Assembly (NCBI RefSeq): GCF_036884655.1 | Contig: NC_088330.1 | Coordinates: forward strand, 35,526,001 to 35,590,000 | Source: Musa acuminata AAA Group | Lineage: Eukaryota; Streptophyta; Magnoliopsida; Zingiberales; Musaceae | Length of the DNA stretch: 64,000 nt | Direction of reading: 5' to 3' | In this document: piece by piece, positions 23,593-37,000 of the stretch | Layout: every line of letters starts with the position of its first letter | Numbering within the stretch: the stretch's first letter is position 1 | Translations under genes and position numbers: made by a program | The notes under the pieces: generated by a model | What the model was told of the DNA's origin: nothing | The model's database searches: none | What the model saw: the letters and a program-made list of their open reading frames with translations, nothing else

Positions 23593-26500
23593 TTGGAAGA
23601 TAAGTTGAAACTCGTGGTAAAAGTTTTAGCACAACACTCTCTTATGAGGGTCTTACTAGTGTTTCTTGTTTGAATAAATTTGTGTTGGGATATATGTTTG
23701 TGAAGAGGTTATACTGAGAAGCATTTTTGTGTTTCGATGTATCAGCCTATGAAGCAACCAGGCATTGCGGGCAGTATGCATGTAGTTGTTGGGGTTTGCT
23801 TCTCACTGTTTTAGATAATCTGTTTCTTTTGTTTGTTGCTATGCTGTGATTTACATTTAGTTTCCATTTAAGGTTCAGATGATATGGCCCATAAGTTAAA
23901 TGATTCTTTGCATAATTTGCACAAGTGTTTATTAATTAAATGGGGTATAAGATTGTGCTGGTTATGTTATTCTTCAGCTATATGGTGTGAAATGATCAGT
24001 GTTGCCTGCTTCAGACAACATATTGTTCTCTAGTTTTTTTTGCCACTGAGCAGATTTTTGGCACCTCATGGTTACTTATAGGATTTTTTTTGTTTGTTTG
24101 AATGATCAGATTCAATGTGTTTAGTTTGGACATTTCGCTGCTTATTCATTTATATGCATTTGCCTCTGTTAATAATCTGCACTAGGTTCTCTTGAGTTAT
24201 TTAATTGAGTAGAAATTGTGGTTGATTGCATTTGAAGATTGCTATCGTGTTAATTGTAATGCTGAAAATCTTTAATTTAGCAGTTGCATTTCTATGGCTA
24301 TTTACTAATGAATGTTTTTTGTTCGAATGATCACGTTCAGTTGTGCTACATTAATGGTCGGTCCCAATACATTCATGTGCTTGAGTTTTGGATGTTTTGC
24401 TGCTTATTTTTTCTTTTCATGCATTTGCCTCTCCCATAACGGTATAGTTATTAAAATAATCTCGAGTGGTATACGAGTAATATTTAGTGATGCAAGTTAT
24501 GAATAACTGTTTTGGCAATAATATATGTAGCTCAAAATTCATATAGAAAAGCCAACTCTGTTTGGAATCGACAATAATCAATGCTTGTTGAGTGAAGGTT
24601 TGACACGCACAATAATGATCATGCAGGTGTTTTAAGCTAAATGCTCATGTATTGGTGAATTGTTATGTATATGTGCAATTGGGTGTTATGTATATCTTAA
24701 AGACCTAAAATTTAATAACATTTGTGTGGTGTATCGATTGTGTATTGATCGTGCAGGTGTTTTAAGCTAAATGCCCGTGTGTTTCAACATCATTTGTGCA
24801 TTTTGTTGACAAAGCAGTTGGTCATATTGATTGGGGCTAGCTTTTCATACCACTAGCTTTCGTATACAGAAGTTGGGTATAAGTCCATGTCACGATAACT
24901 GCGAAAATTTTTATGGTATCATAGTTTTGTTTTGGAATTTGATTGGTTAGTCTGTTGTGTTTCTGCTTGTTGGATGTTGATTTGGTCTTGTTGTTCTCTT
25001 GTGCAGAATTTATTTTTTTGGCTTATTCTGTGAATTAATTTATTGGAACTAAGATTTTCTTGTTTAATTGCATCTATTCACTCATATGATTACATTTGTT
25101 TAGTATACATTATAAGGTGTTTGGGGATCAGAGGATATAGTCGTGACGAGGAAATAATTGATGTTTTTGAAATGGTTGTCTTATCTTTTTTTCTTTCCAT
25201 TATAATATTGAAGATTTATTTTTTCCCTAATCTTCCCTTCACATTGCTTGATTCGTTTCATACCATTCCTATTGATTCAATAAGAGGCGATGATGATGAA
25301 ATTAAAAAAAATATTGGTTTCAACCATTCACCATGTTGGTGTTCGAACTGAGATTGGTCGTTCAAGGTGATGAGGAAATAAGGTAGTCTTGTGATGAGGA
25401 AATAATTGATGATTTTGAAATGGTTCTTATCTTATGTTTTTCTTTCCATTCTAATATTGAAGATTTATTTTTCCCCTAATCTTCCCTTCACATTGCTTGA
25501 TTTGTTTCATACCATTCCAATTGATTCATTAAGAGGAGATGATGAAGAAATTAAAATAAATATTGGTTTCTACCATTCAGCATGTTGATGTTTGAACTGA
25601 GATTAGTAGTTCAAGGTGATGCTGAAGCCTAGATCCATATAGTATGTAAGAAGCATGAATCCATTATCTCCTCTCTTCGATGCTTTGTTCTCCAATCGTA
25701 ACAGGTTGATGGCAGGGCAGTTTGGATGGCCCATGTGGCAACCACTGCAGCCATGTCTACCTCTTAGGTTGGGTTCATGGCCAAGATGAAGGTAGATATT
25801 ATCGTCTCTTCTTTGAGTGATCAACAAAAGATGACTCTGAACATCTTGCTAATTTTTTTAATTGTTCTTTTGATTACATTTACCCTTTGAATCAATTCCT
25901 CTTTTGACCTGCTCTCTCTTTTAAGACAAATTACTTTGGACATTTTCATGATAGTTTTCTTCTATAATTTCTGTTTCTTGAAGTTATGTTATTTCTGTTT
26001 GTGTTCTGATGGATCTTTAAGAAAATTTTACATGTCAACTTAAACACTTGGTTTTTTTTTACTTTTGAATATTAGGATCATTTTTTAATGTTTATAATTT
26101 TGGCGTGCTTTATATATTTCATCTTTTTCTTAAATTTTATTATTTTTTCAAATATTTGGTTCATTGTATGCTTTTAAGGAGACGTTTATGGTTTACCTAA
26201 AAAAGATATTGTTTGCAAAGGAGTGCTGCAGAACTTGTAGTTTGAAAATTTTTTCTCACAAGCTTCATTTTGGAATTTTGCATATTCCTGTAGATTGTGT
26301 TTACACACATATGTTATAGCACCTTACCATATGCTTTTTCTTTGAAATGATGTTTTAGCGTATTGTGTGACATTATCAGTATCTTATAATACCACGAGTT
26401 ATGCTATGTGCATATGTTTGACACAGGTTCGTGTCACCTTTTTGATGAGAAATATTGTGCTATTTTAATGCCACTGTTAGAACTTGGGTGTCTCATACAT

Positions 26501-29500
26501 TGCTACTCTGGTTGTTTGCTGCTTTGGCTGTACGTTATGAAGCTGGGTCTTTGTTATTTGGTTGGAAAGTAAATAAGTGAGACTTATGACTCGAGTCTGG
26601 CTTCATATTCTCTTTAGTTGGTACTCAATATGCAGAATGTGTGATGTTCTGTGAGCTAATAGGGTTTCTTGTTTGAATGAACTATCATTGGGAGGTATAT
26701 TTTTATCACTTTTTCGTGGAGTTATACTTGCAAAGCAATTTCATGTTTGGATGCGTCATTATTGTTTGAAGCAATGAGGCATCTAAAGGAAGTGTGCAGG
26801 TAGTTGTTTGTTGCTTCTATCTTTTTCAGATAATATGTTCTCTTTGCATACATATGTTATAGCACCCTAGCATATGCTTGTATTGACATCATCAAATATT
26901 TAAGACCAACAATGCTTGTATTGAAGAAGTGCAAGTAGGTCTCACACACACAAACAATCAGTCTCTGCTGTCGAGCGAAATGGTATGTGCTACTCCGGTT
27001 GTTTGCTGCATTGGCTGTATGTTATGAAGCTGGGTCTTTGTTATTTGGTTGGAAGGTAAATAAGTTGAGACTTATGACTTGAGTCTTGTTTCATATTCTC
27101 TCTAGTTGGTACTCAATATGCAGAGTCTGTGACATATTGTGAGGTAATTGGGTTTCTTGTTTGAATAAACTATCACTGGGAGGTATTTTTTTTATCACTT
27201 TTTCATGGAGCTATACTTGCAAAGCAATTTCATGTTTCGATGCGCCATTATTGTTTGAAGCAATGAGGCATCTAAAGGAAGTGTGCATGTAGTTGTTGGT
27301 TGCTTCTCTCTTTTTCAGATAATCTGTTCTCTTTGCACACATACGTTATAGCACCCTAGCATATGCTTTTTCTTTGAAATGACGATTGAACGTATTGTGT
27401 GGCATTATCAGTATCTTATACTACCATGAGTTATGCTATGTTGCATATGTTTGACACAGGTTCGTGTCACCTTTTTGATGAGAAATATTGTGCTATTTTA
27501 ATGCCACTGTTAGAACTTGGGTGTCTCATGCATTGCTACTCGGGTTGTTTGCTGCTTTGGCTGTATGTTATGAAGCTTGGTCTTTGTTATTTTGCTGGAA
27601 AGCAAATAAGTTGAGTCTTATGACTCGAGTCTGGCTTCATATTCTCTCTAGTTGGTACTCAATATTCCGAATGTGTGACGTGCTGTGAGGTAATAGGGTT
27701 TCTTGTTTGAATGAACTATCATCGGGAGGTATTTTTTTTATCACTTTTTCATGGAGCTATACTTGCAAAGCAATTTCAAGTTTTGATGCGTCATTATTGT
27801 TTGAAGTAATGAGGCATCTAAAGGAAGTGTGCATGTAGTTGTTGGTTGCTTCTCTCTTTTTCGGATAATCTGTTCTCTTTGCACAAATACGTTATATGAC
27901 CCTAGCATATGCTTTTTTCCTTGAAATGACGCTTGAGCGTATTGTGTGACATTATCAGTATCTTATGCTACCATGAGTTATGCTATGTGCATATGTTTGA
28001 CAAAGGTTCGTGCCACCTTTTTGATGAGAAATATTGTGCTATTTTAATGTCACTGTTAGAACTTGGGTGTCTCATACATTGCTACTCTGCTTGTTTGCTG
28101 CTTTGGCTGTATGTTATGAAGCTGGGTCTTTGTTCTTTGGTAGGAAAGTAAATAAGTTGAGACTTATGACTTGAGTCTGGCTTCATATTCTCTCTAGTTG
28201 GTACTCAATATGCAGAATGTGTGACGTGCTGCGAGGTAATAGGGTTTCTTGAACAATCATTGGAAGTAATTTTTTTTTTTTTTTCACTTTTTCGTGGAAC
28301 CATACTTGCAAAGCAATTTCATGTTTGGATGCATCATTATTGTTTGAAGCAATGAGGCATCTAAAGGAAGTGTCAATGTAGTTGTTGGTTGCTTCTCTCC
28401 TTTTCGGATAATCTGTTCTCTTTGCACACATATGTTATAGCACCCTAGCATATGCTATTTCTTTGAAATGACGCTTGAACGTATCGTGTGACTTTATCAG
28501 TATCTTATGGTACCATGTGTTATGCTATGTGCATATGTTTGACACAGGTTCATGCACCTTTTTTATGAGAAATATTATGCTATTTTAATCACTATTAGAA
28601 CTTGGGTGTCTCATACATTGCTACTCTGGTTGTTTGTTGCTCTGGCTGTATGTTATTAAGCTGGGTCTTTGTTATTGGTTGGAAAGTAAATAAGATGAGA
28701 CTTATGACTTGAGTCTGGCTTGTTATTCTCTCTAGTTGGTGCTCAATATGCAGAATGTGTGATGTGCTGTGAGGTAATAGGGTTTCTTGTTTGAATGAAC
28801 TATCATTGGGAGGTTTTTTTTTTTTATCACTTTTTCGCGGAGCTATACTTGCAAAGCGATTTCATGTTTGGATGTGTCGTTATTGTTTGAAGCAATGAGG
28901 CATCTAAACGAAGTGTGCAGGTAGTTGTTGGTTGCTTCTCTCTTTCTCAGATGAACTGTTCTCTTATTTGCTGTAGTGCTGCTATTGGTATTTATATGTT
29001 ATTTAAGGTTTGGATGGTGCATCTCATAAGTAAAATGATTATTTTTACAATTTGCATTAATGTTTGTTCAGTCGGCGTCGTTTGGAATTGTGTTGATAAA
29101 ATTGTTGCCCTCTTTCTTTTGTTGGTTGGACCGGATGATATAATCTGATCAATGTTGTCTGCCCCAGCCAATATATTCTTCTCTAGTGGTTCAAATTTTA
29201 TATGGGATCCTTATTTAATTGAGTAGAAATTGTGAATGATTTCTTTTGAAGATTGCTCCACTTTAGTTGTATAGTTTAAAATCTTTAATTTAGTAGTCGC
29301 ACTTCTATGGTTATTTACCAAGAACATCTTCTGTTCCAATGATCATATTCAATTGTCCTTCATTAATGGTGGGTCCAAATACATTCGTGTGTTAAGTTTG
29401 GATGTTTGCTACTTATTCTTCTTGTTTCTTTCAATTGCCTCTCCCTCAACAATATAGTTTTTCTAATAATCTTCACTGATATGTGAGTAAGACATATTGA

Positions 29501-32500
29501 TGCAAGTTATAAATAGTAGTTGTTTTGGCCATAATATATGTTACTCCTAGGAATTTGTCTGGAATTGACAACAAATAATACCCTTGTGTCTGGAATTTGT
29601 CTGGAGTTTATATACTATTCAGAATTTATTACGTCATATGATCTTGCAGTTGTGTTAAGTTAAATATCTGTGTAGTGGTGAATTGTTATGTAAATGTGCA
29701 ATTAAGTGTTGTGTATTTCTTAAGGACCTGAAATTTTATAGTCTGTCATTTGTGCATTTTATTGAAACAACAGTTGGTCATATTGTTTGGGAAAATTATT
29801 ATCTTTTTATACCATGAGCTATCGTATGCAAAAGTTTGGTATAAGTCCATGTCATGATATCAGTGAAAACTTTTGTGGTATCATGATTTTGGTTTTGGAA
29901 TTCGGTTGGTTAGTCTGTGGTGTTTTTGCTATTTATGTCGATTTGGTCTTGTTGTTCTCTTGTGCAGAATTTGTTTTTTTGTTTTATTCTGTGAATTAAT
30001 TTGTTGGAACCAAGATTTTCTTGTCTATTCACTCATATGGTTATTACAATTTTAAATGTAATGGAAAAGAGGAGGATCTATTGGGAGTATCATATTTGTT
30101 AATAATCAAAGGGATCTATCTGATAATGGGGGAAGAAAAGGTAATTACAATGGTTGGCTTGGATTGTGGTGATGTCATCCTTGCTAGCTGGTTAGTTTAG
30201 TACACAACATAAGACATTTGGGGATCAGAGGATGTAGTCTTGCGAAGAGGAAATAATTGACAGCTTTGAAAAGGTTGTCTTCTCTCATCCTTCTTTTTCC
30301 TTTCTAATATTGAAAATTTATTTTTCTCCTAATTTTCCCTTCACATTGTTTGCTTAGTTTCTTACTATTTCTATTGATTCAGTAAGAGGTGATGATGATG
30401 AAATTAAAATAAATGATGGTTTCGACCATTTACCATGTTGGTGTTCGAACTCAGATTGGTTGTTCATGGTGATGCTGAAGATGTAGTCTTGCGATGAGGA
30501 AATAATTGATGTTTTTGAAATAATTGACTTCGCTCTTCTTTTTTCTCTTTCTAATATTGAAGATTTATTTTTTCCCTAATTTTCTCTTCATAGTGCTTGG
30601 TTAATTTCTTACTACTTCTGTTGATTCACTAAGAGGTGATGATGATGAAATTAAAATAAATGATGGTTTCGATCATTCACCATTTTGGTGTTCGATTGAC
30701 TGTTCATGGTGATGCTGAAGCCTAGATCCATATGGTATGGATGAAGCATGATCATTGTCTCCTCTCTTCAATGCTCTGTTTTCCAACCAAAACAGGTTGA
30801 TGGCGGGGCAGTTTGGATGGCCCATGTAGCAACCACTGCAGCCATGTGTACCTCTTAGGTTGGATCTAGGCAAGAAGAAGGTAGACATATGATGTCTTCT
30901 TCTCATGTTGGACGAAAATGAATCTGAACCTCTTACAAATTTTTTTAATTGTTGTTTCGATTATGTTTACCCTTCAAATTTATAAAAGAGTTTGATACCC
31001 AATCAATCCTTCTTTTCTCCTTTTATCTCTTTTAAGATAAATTACTTTGAATATTTTCATGATCGTTGTGCTTCTATAATTTATGCTTCTTGAAGTTATG
31101 TTATTCCTGTTTGTAGTTTGTTCTGATGGACCTTTAAGAAAAGGTTACATGTCAATTTAAAGACTTGTTTTTTGTTTACTTTTCAATAATAGGATTATTT
31201 TTTATTGTTTATATTTTTGGTGTGCTTTATATATTTCTTCTTTTTCTTAAATTTTGATATTTTCCTAATATTCGGTTCATTATATGCTTTTAAGAAAAAA
31301 TTTACTTGTTATTTTCAACATTATTAGGGCTTGGGATTGTGCTGATAATATTGTTGAGCTAGATGATGAAAAACGTAATGTCTGCTCCATGGATGTAGTA
31401 TTTGTCATTTTGAGATTCATATAAAAAAGACATTGTTTGCAAAGGAGTGCTGCAGAACATGCTGTTCAGATATTTTCTCTGATAAGCTTCATGTTGGAAT
31501 TATGCATAGTGCCTGCATATTGTGTCTGTGCAGATATGTTATAGTGCTCTAGAATATGCTTTTTTTTTAAAATGAAACTTGAGCATATTGTGTGATCGAT
31601 AAGTGTCTTATACTACCATGAGTTATGCTAGATATATATGTTTGACACAGGTTTATATCACCTTTTTTGATGAAAAATATTGCATCGTTTAGTTGTTGCT
31701 GTTCGAACTTGGGTGTCCAGTACATTGCTACTCTGGTTCTCTGTTGCTTTGGCTATTTGTTATGAGTTTGTTGGAAAGTAAACAAGTTGAGACCAATGGC
31801 TCAAGTCTAGCTTAATATTCTCTCTAGTTGTTACTCGATACGCAGAATGTGTGATGTGTTCTGTGGTAATAGGGTTTCTTGTTTGAATGAACGTTCCTTG
31901 GGAGGTCTTTTCTGTTCACTTCCTCATGGATCTATACTTGCAAAGCTTATGTTTGGATGCATCATTATTGTTTGAAGTAACGAGGCATCTAGAGGAAGTG
32001 TGTGTGTCGTTGTTGGCTGCCTCTCTGTTTCAGATAAGCTATTATTTTGTTTGTTGTGTTGCTATTGATGTTTGTCTGTTATTCAAGGTTTGGATGGTAC
32101 ACCTCATAAAGTAAATGATCCATTTTATGGTTTGCATAAATGATGAAATCATTCCCCTCTTTTCTTTTGTTGGTTGGACTAGATGATGTAAATTGGTGAA
32201 TGTTGTCTGCTCTAGGCAACATATTCTTCTCTAGTTTTTCAAATTTTATATTGAATCCTTATTTAAATGAATAGAAATTGTGGATGGTTACATTTGAAGA
32301 TTGCTCCATTTTAGTTGTAAGGTTGAAAATCTTTAATTGAGTAGTTACATATCTATGGTTATTTACTAGGAACTTCTTTTGTTCCAATGATCACATTCAA
32401 TTGTCCTACAATAATGGTGGGTCCAAATATATCCATGTGTTAAGTTTGGATATCTTGCTACTTAATTCTTTTCTTGTGATCCATTTGCCCCTCCCTCGAC

Positions 32501-34092
32501 GTTGAAGTTAAAATAATCTGCACCGATATGTGAGTAAGATATTGTGGTTTTGTATTGGTATGTAAATGTTCAATCGAGTGTTATGTATATCGAAAGGACC
32601 TAAAATATGGTAGCTTTTTCATTTGTGCATTTTGTCGAAACAAGTGTTGGTCATTTTCATCACCTGTGGGATTTATGTGAATGTCTTTCACCTTGAGATT
32701 GTGGCAGATGTTTTGGCACCTTAGCATGCTCGTATTCATTGCATTGTTTGTGACACTACATAATTTACATTCTCCGTCGATGTGTTTGATTGAATGTTTG
32801 GGTAGTTCTAAATTGTTAGCTTTTGATACGATGTGTTTGTTATTGAAATCTTGAACGGTATGCTCCATGCCCATCAAATGCATCGTTGTATAATTTGCAC
32901 AAATGTTATTTTTGTTATCAGGGCTTGGGATTATGTTGGTGATACTGTTGAGCTTGATGATGTAAAACATAATGTCTGCTCTAGACGACTTTTCTTCAGT
33001 AATTTTTTGTTTTTCAGTTGAGATTCATATTGAATTTAGTTTACTTTAATTAAGGGTCATGAGTTTTTTATTTGGCCCAAACATGAGGGTCATCTATATT
33101 CTCTCTTTTAAGAGCACTTACAGTGGTGAGCTTGTTATGTTTATGTGCAATTGTGTATAGTCTATTATTACTAATTTACTATAGCGGCGATCTTATTCTA
33201 AAGTTACGAGTTATAATCACATGGCTGCATATGTGGGATTTATGTGTTTGTTGTTGAAGGTGATTTTATCCTAAATTTATGAGTTGTAATTACATAGCTG
33301 CATATGTGGGATTTATGTGTTTGTTATTGAATGCTTGAATTGTATGCCCCAGCAAATGCATCTTTGTTGTATAATGTGTCATATGTTTGTTTAAATATTA
33401 TGGTTTGCTTGAATGATATGCCACATACCGAGCAGATGCATCTTTGTTTATAATGTGTCATATGTTTGTTTAAATTTTAGGGTTTGGGTTTGTGGTGTTG
33501 ATAATGGTGAGCTAAATGATGCAAAATGTAATTTCTGCTTAAATTGTAATTTTTTATTTTATAATGTGTCAATCAAGGTGCTCACATGTTTCTTTCCTTC
33601 CCCAAACATAAGAATCATCTGTATGGGTATCAATAGGATTGTTTTCGTGAATGATATTATTGAATTGTGATATATAAGGGATTGGTATGAATGCATCAAC
33701 TTGTTTTGTTTGAATATTTATCTGAATGTTTTGTTTTCATGGAGTTGCTGCTCTTTTAAGAGCATTTATAGCGGTGATCTTATACCAAATTTATGAGTTA
33801 TAATCATCCACAATCATCTTGATCAGATGAGTTATGAGTTATACTACTTTTATGAGTTATAATCATCCACAATCATCTTGATCAGATGCTTCTCGCTTTC
33901 ATGAAATAAAATGCAACTAGATCGAAACTTGATCAGAATTATTCTATACCATACAACACACCCGTTTGGATCTTGGAGTTGCTTCATAAGTCAAACCTGT
34001 TTAAAGCTGAGTCATCCGGTTTGCGTAGAAACTTGTCACTGTAGAAATTTTTCTTATGCAGTCAAATTCAGTCAAACTGATTTTAATTCTTG
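23593..34092 (+). repeat. 10500-bp higher-order tandem repeat, copy 2
   Basis: It starts directly where copy 1 ends; the join reads TTAATTCT then TGTTGGAAGATAAG, the same as the join between copies 2 and 3. It is almost identical to copy 1 with no net length change. Differences seen include T at 25110 (G in copies 1 and 3) and G at 26690 (A in copy 1). Contents follow copy 1 at +10500. Confidence 0.97.
30633..30932 (+). ncRNA. Candidate C/D-capped structured RNA, family 2, second copy
   Basis: Sequence-identical, as far as I can read, to the element at 20133-20432, with the GAGGT/ACCTC closing stem and both C- and D-box motifs intact. Confidence 0.33.
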
Positions 34093-37000
34093 TTGGAAGA
34101 TAAGTTGAAACTCGTGGTAAAAGTTTTAGCACAACACTCTCTTATGAGGGTCTTACTAGTGTTTCTTGTTTGAATAAATTTGTGTTGGGATATATGTTTG
34201 TGAAGAGGTTATACTGAGAAGCATTTTTGTGTTTCGATGTATCAGCCTATGAAGCAACCAGGCATTGCGGGCAGTATGCATGTAGTTGTTGGGGTTTGCT
34301 TCTCACTGTTTTAGATAATCTGTTTCTTTTGTTTGTTGCTATGCTGTGATTTACATTTAGTTTCCATTTAAGGTTCAGATGATATGGCCCATAAGTTAAA
34401 TGATTCTTTGCATAATTTGCACAAGTGTTTATTAATTAAATGGGGTATAAGATTGTGCTGGTTATGTTATTCTTCAGCTATATGGTGTGAAATGATCAGT
34501 GTTGCCTGCTTCAGACAACATATTGTTCTCTAGTTTTTTTTGCCACTGAGCAGATTTTTGGCACCTCATGGTTACTTATAGGATTTTTTTTGTTTGTTTG
34601 AATGATCAGATTCAATGTGTTTAGTTTGGACATTTCGCTGCTTATTCATTTATATGCATTTGCCTCTGTTAATAATCTGCACTAGGTTCTCTTGAGTTAT
34701 TTAATTGAGTAGAAATTGTGGTTGATTGCATTTGAAGATTGCTATCGTGTTAATTGTAATGCTGAAAATCTTTAATTTAGCAGTTGCATTTCTATGGCTA
34801 TTTACTAATGAATGTTTTTTGTTCGAATGATCACGTTCAGTTGTGCTACATTAATGGTCGGTCCCAATACATTCATGTGCTTGAGTTTTGGATGTTTTGC
34901 TGCTTATTTTTTCTTTTCATGCATTTGCCTCTCCCATAACGGTATAGTTATTAAAATAATCTCGAGTGGTATACGAGTAATATTTAGTGATGCAAGTTAT
35001 GAATAACTGTTTTGGCAATAATATATGTAGCTCAAAATTCATATAGAAAAGCCAACTCTGTTTGGAATCGACAATAATCAATGCTTGTTGAGTGAAGGTT
35101 TGACACGCACAATAATGATCATGCAGGTGTTTTAAGCTAAATGCTCATGTATTGGTGAATTGTTATGTATATGTGCAATTGGGTGTTATGTATATCTTAA
35201 AGACCTAAAATTTAATAACATTTGTGTGGTGTATCGATTGTGTATTGATCGTGCAGGTGTTTTAAGCTAAATGCCCGTGTGTTTCAACATCATTTGTGCA
35301 TTTTGTTGACAAAGCAGTTGGTCATATTGATTGGGGCTAGCTTTTCATACCACTAGCTTTCGTATACAGAAGTTGGGTATAAGTCCATGTCACGATAACT
35401 GCGAAAATTTTTATGGTATCATAGTTTTGTTTTGGAATTTGATTGGTTAGTCTGTTGTGTTTCTGCTTGTTGGATGTTGATTTGGTCTTGTTGTTCTCTT
35501 GTGCAGAATTTATTTTTTTGGCTTATTCTGTGAATTAATTTATTGGAACTAAGATTTTCTTGTTTAATTGCATCTATTCACTCATATGATTACATTTGTT
35601 TAGTATACAGTATAAGGTGTTTGGGGATCAGAGGATATAGTCGTGACGAGGAAATAATTGATGTTTTTGAAATGGTTGTCTTATCTTTTTTTCTTTCCAT
35701 TATAATATTGAAGATTTATTTTTTCCCTAATCTTCCCTTCACATTGCTTGATTCGTTTCATACCATTCCTATTGATTCAATAAGAGGCGATGATGATGAA
35801 ATTAAAAAAAATATTGGTTTCAACCATTCACCATGTTGGTGTTCGAACTGAGATTGGTCGTTCAAGGTGATGAGGAAATAAGGTAGTCTTGTGATGAGGA
35901 AATAATTGATGATTTTGAAATGGTTCTTATCTTATGTTTTTCTTTCCATTCTAATATTGAAGATTTATTTTTCCCCTAATCTTCCCTTCACATTGCTTGA
36001 TTTGTTTCATACCATTCCAATTGATTCATTAAGAGGAGATGATGAAGAAATTAAAATAAATATTGGTTTCTACCATTCAGCATGTTGATGTTTGAACTGA
36101 GATTAGTAGTTCAAGGTGATGCTGAAGCCTAGATCCATATAGTATGTAAGAAGCATGAATCCATTATCTCCTCTCTTCGATGCTTTGTTCTCCAATCGTA
36201 ACAGGTTGATGGCAGGGCAGTTTGGATGGCCCATGTGGCAACCACTGCAGCCATGTCTACCTCTTAGGTTGGGTTCATGGCCAAGATGAAGGTAGATATT
36301 ATCGTCTCTTCTTTGAGTGATCAACAAAAGATGACTCTGAACATCTTGCTAATTTTTTTAATTGTTCTTTTGATTACATTTACCCTTTGAATCAATTCCT
36401 CTTTTGACCTGCTCTCTCTTTTAAGACAAATTACTTTGGACATTTTCATGATAGTTTTCTTCTATAATTTCTGTTTCTTGAAGTTATGTTATTTCTGTTT
36501 GTGTTCTGATGGATCTTTAAGAAAATTTTACATGTCAACTTAAACACTTGGTTTTTTTTTACTTTTGAATATTAGGATCATTTTTTAATGTTTATAATTT
36601 TGGCGTGCTTTATATATTTCATCTTTTTCTTAAATTTTATTATTTTTTCAAATATTTGGTTCATTGTATGCTTTTAAGGAGACGTTTATGGTTTACCTAA
36701 AAAAGATATTGTTTGCAAAGGAGTGCTGCAGAACTTGTAGTTTGAAAATTTTTTCTCACAAGCTTCATTTTGGAATTTTGCATATTCCTGTAGATTGTGT
36801 TTACACACATATGTTATAGCACCTTACCATATGCTTTTTCTTTGAAATGATGTTTTAGCGTATTGTGTGACATTATCAGTATCTTATAATACCACGAGTT
36901 ATGCTATGTGCATATGTTTGACACAGGTTCGTGTCACCTTTTTGATGAGAAATATTGTGCTATTTTAATGCCACTGTTAGAACTTGGGTGTCTCATACAT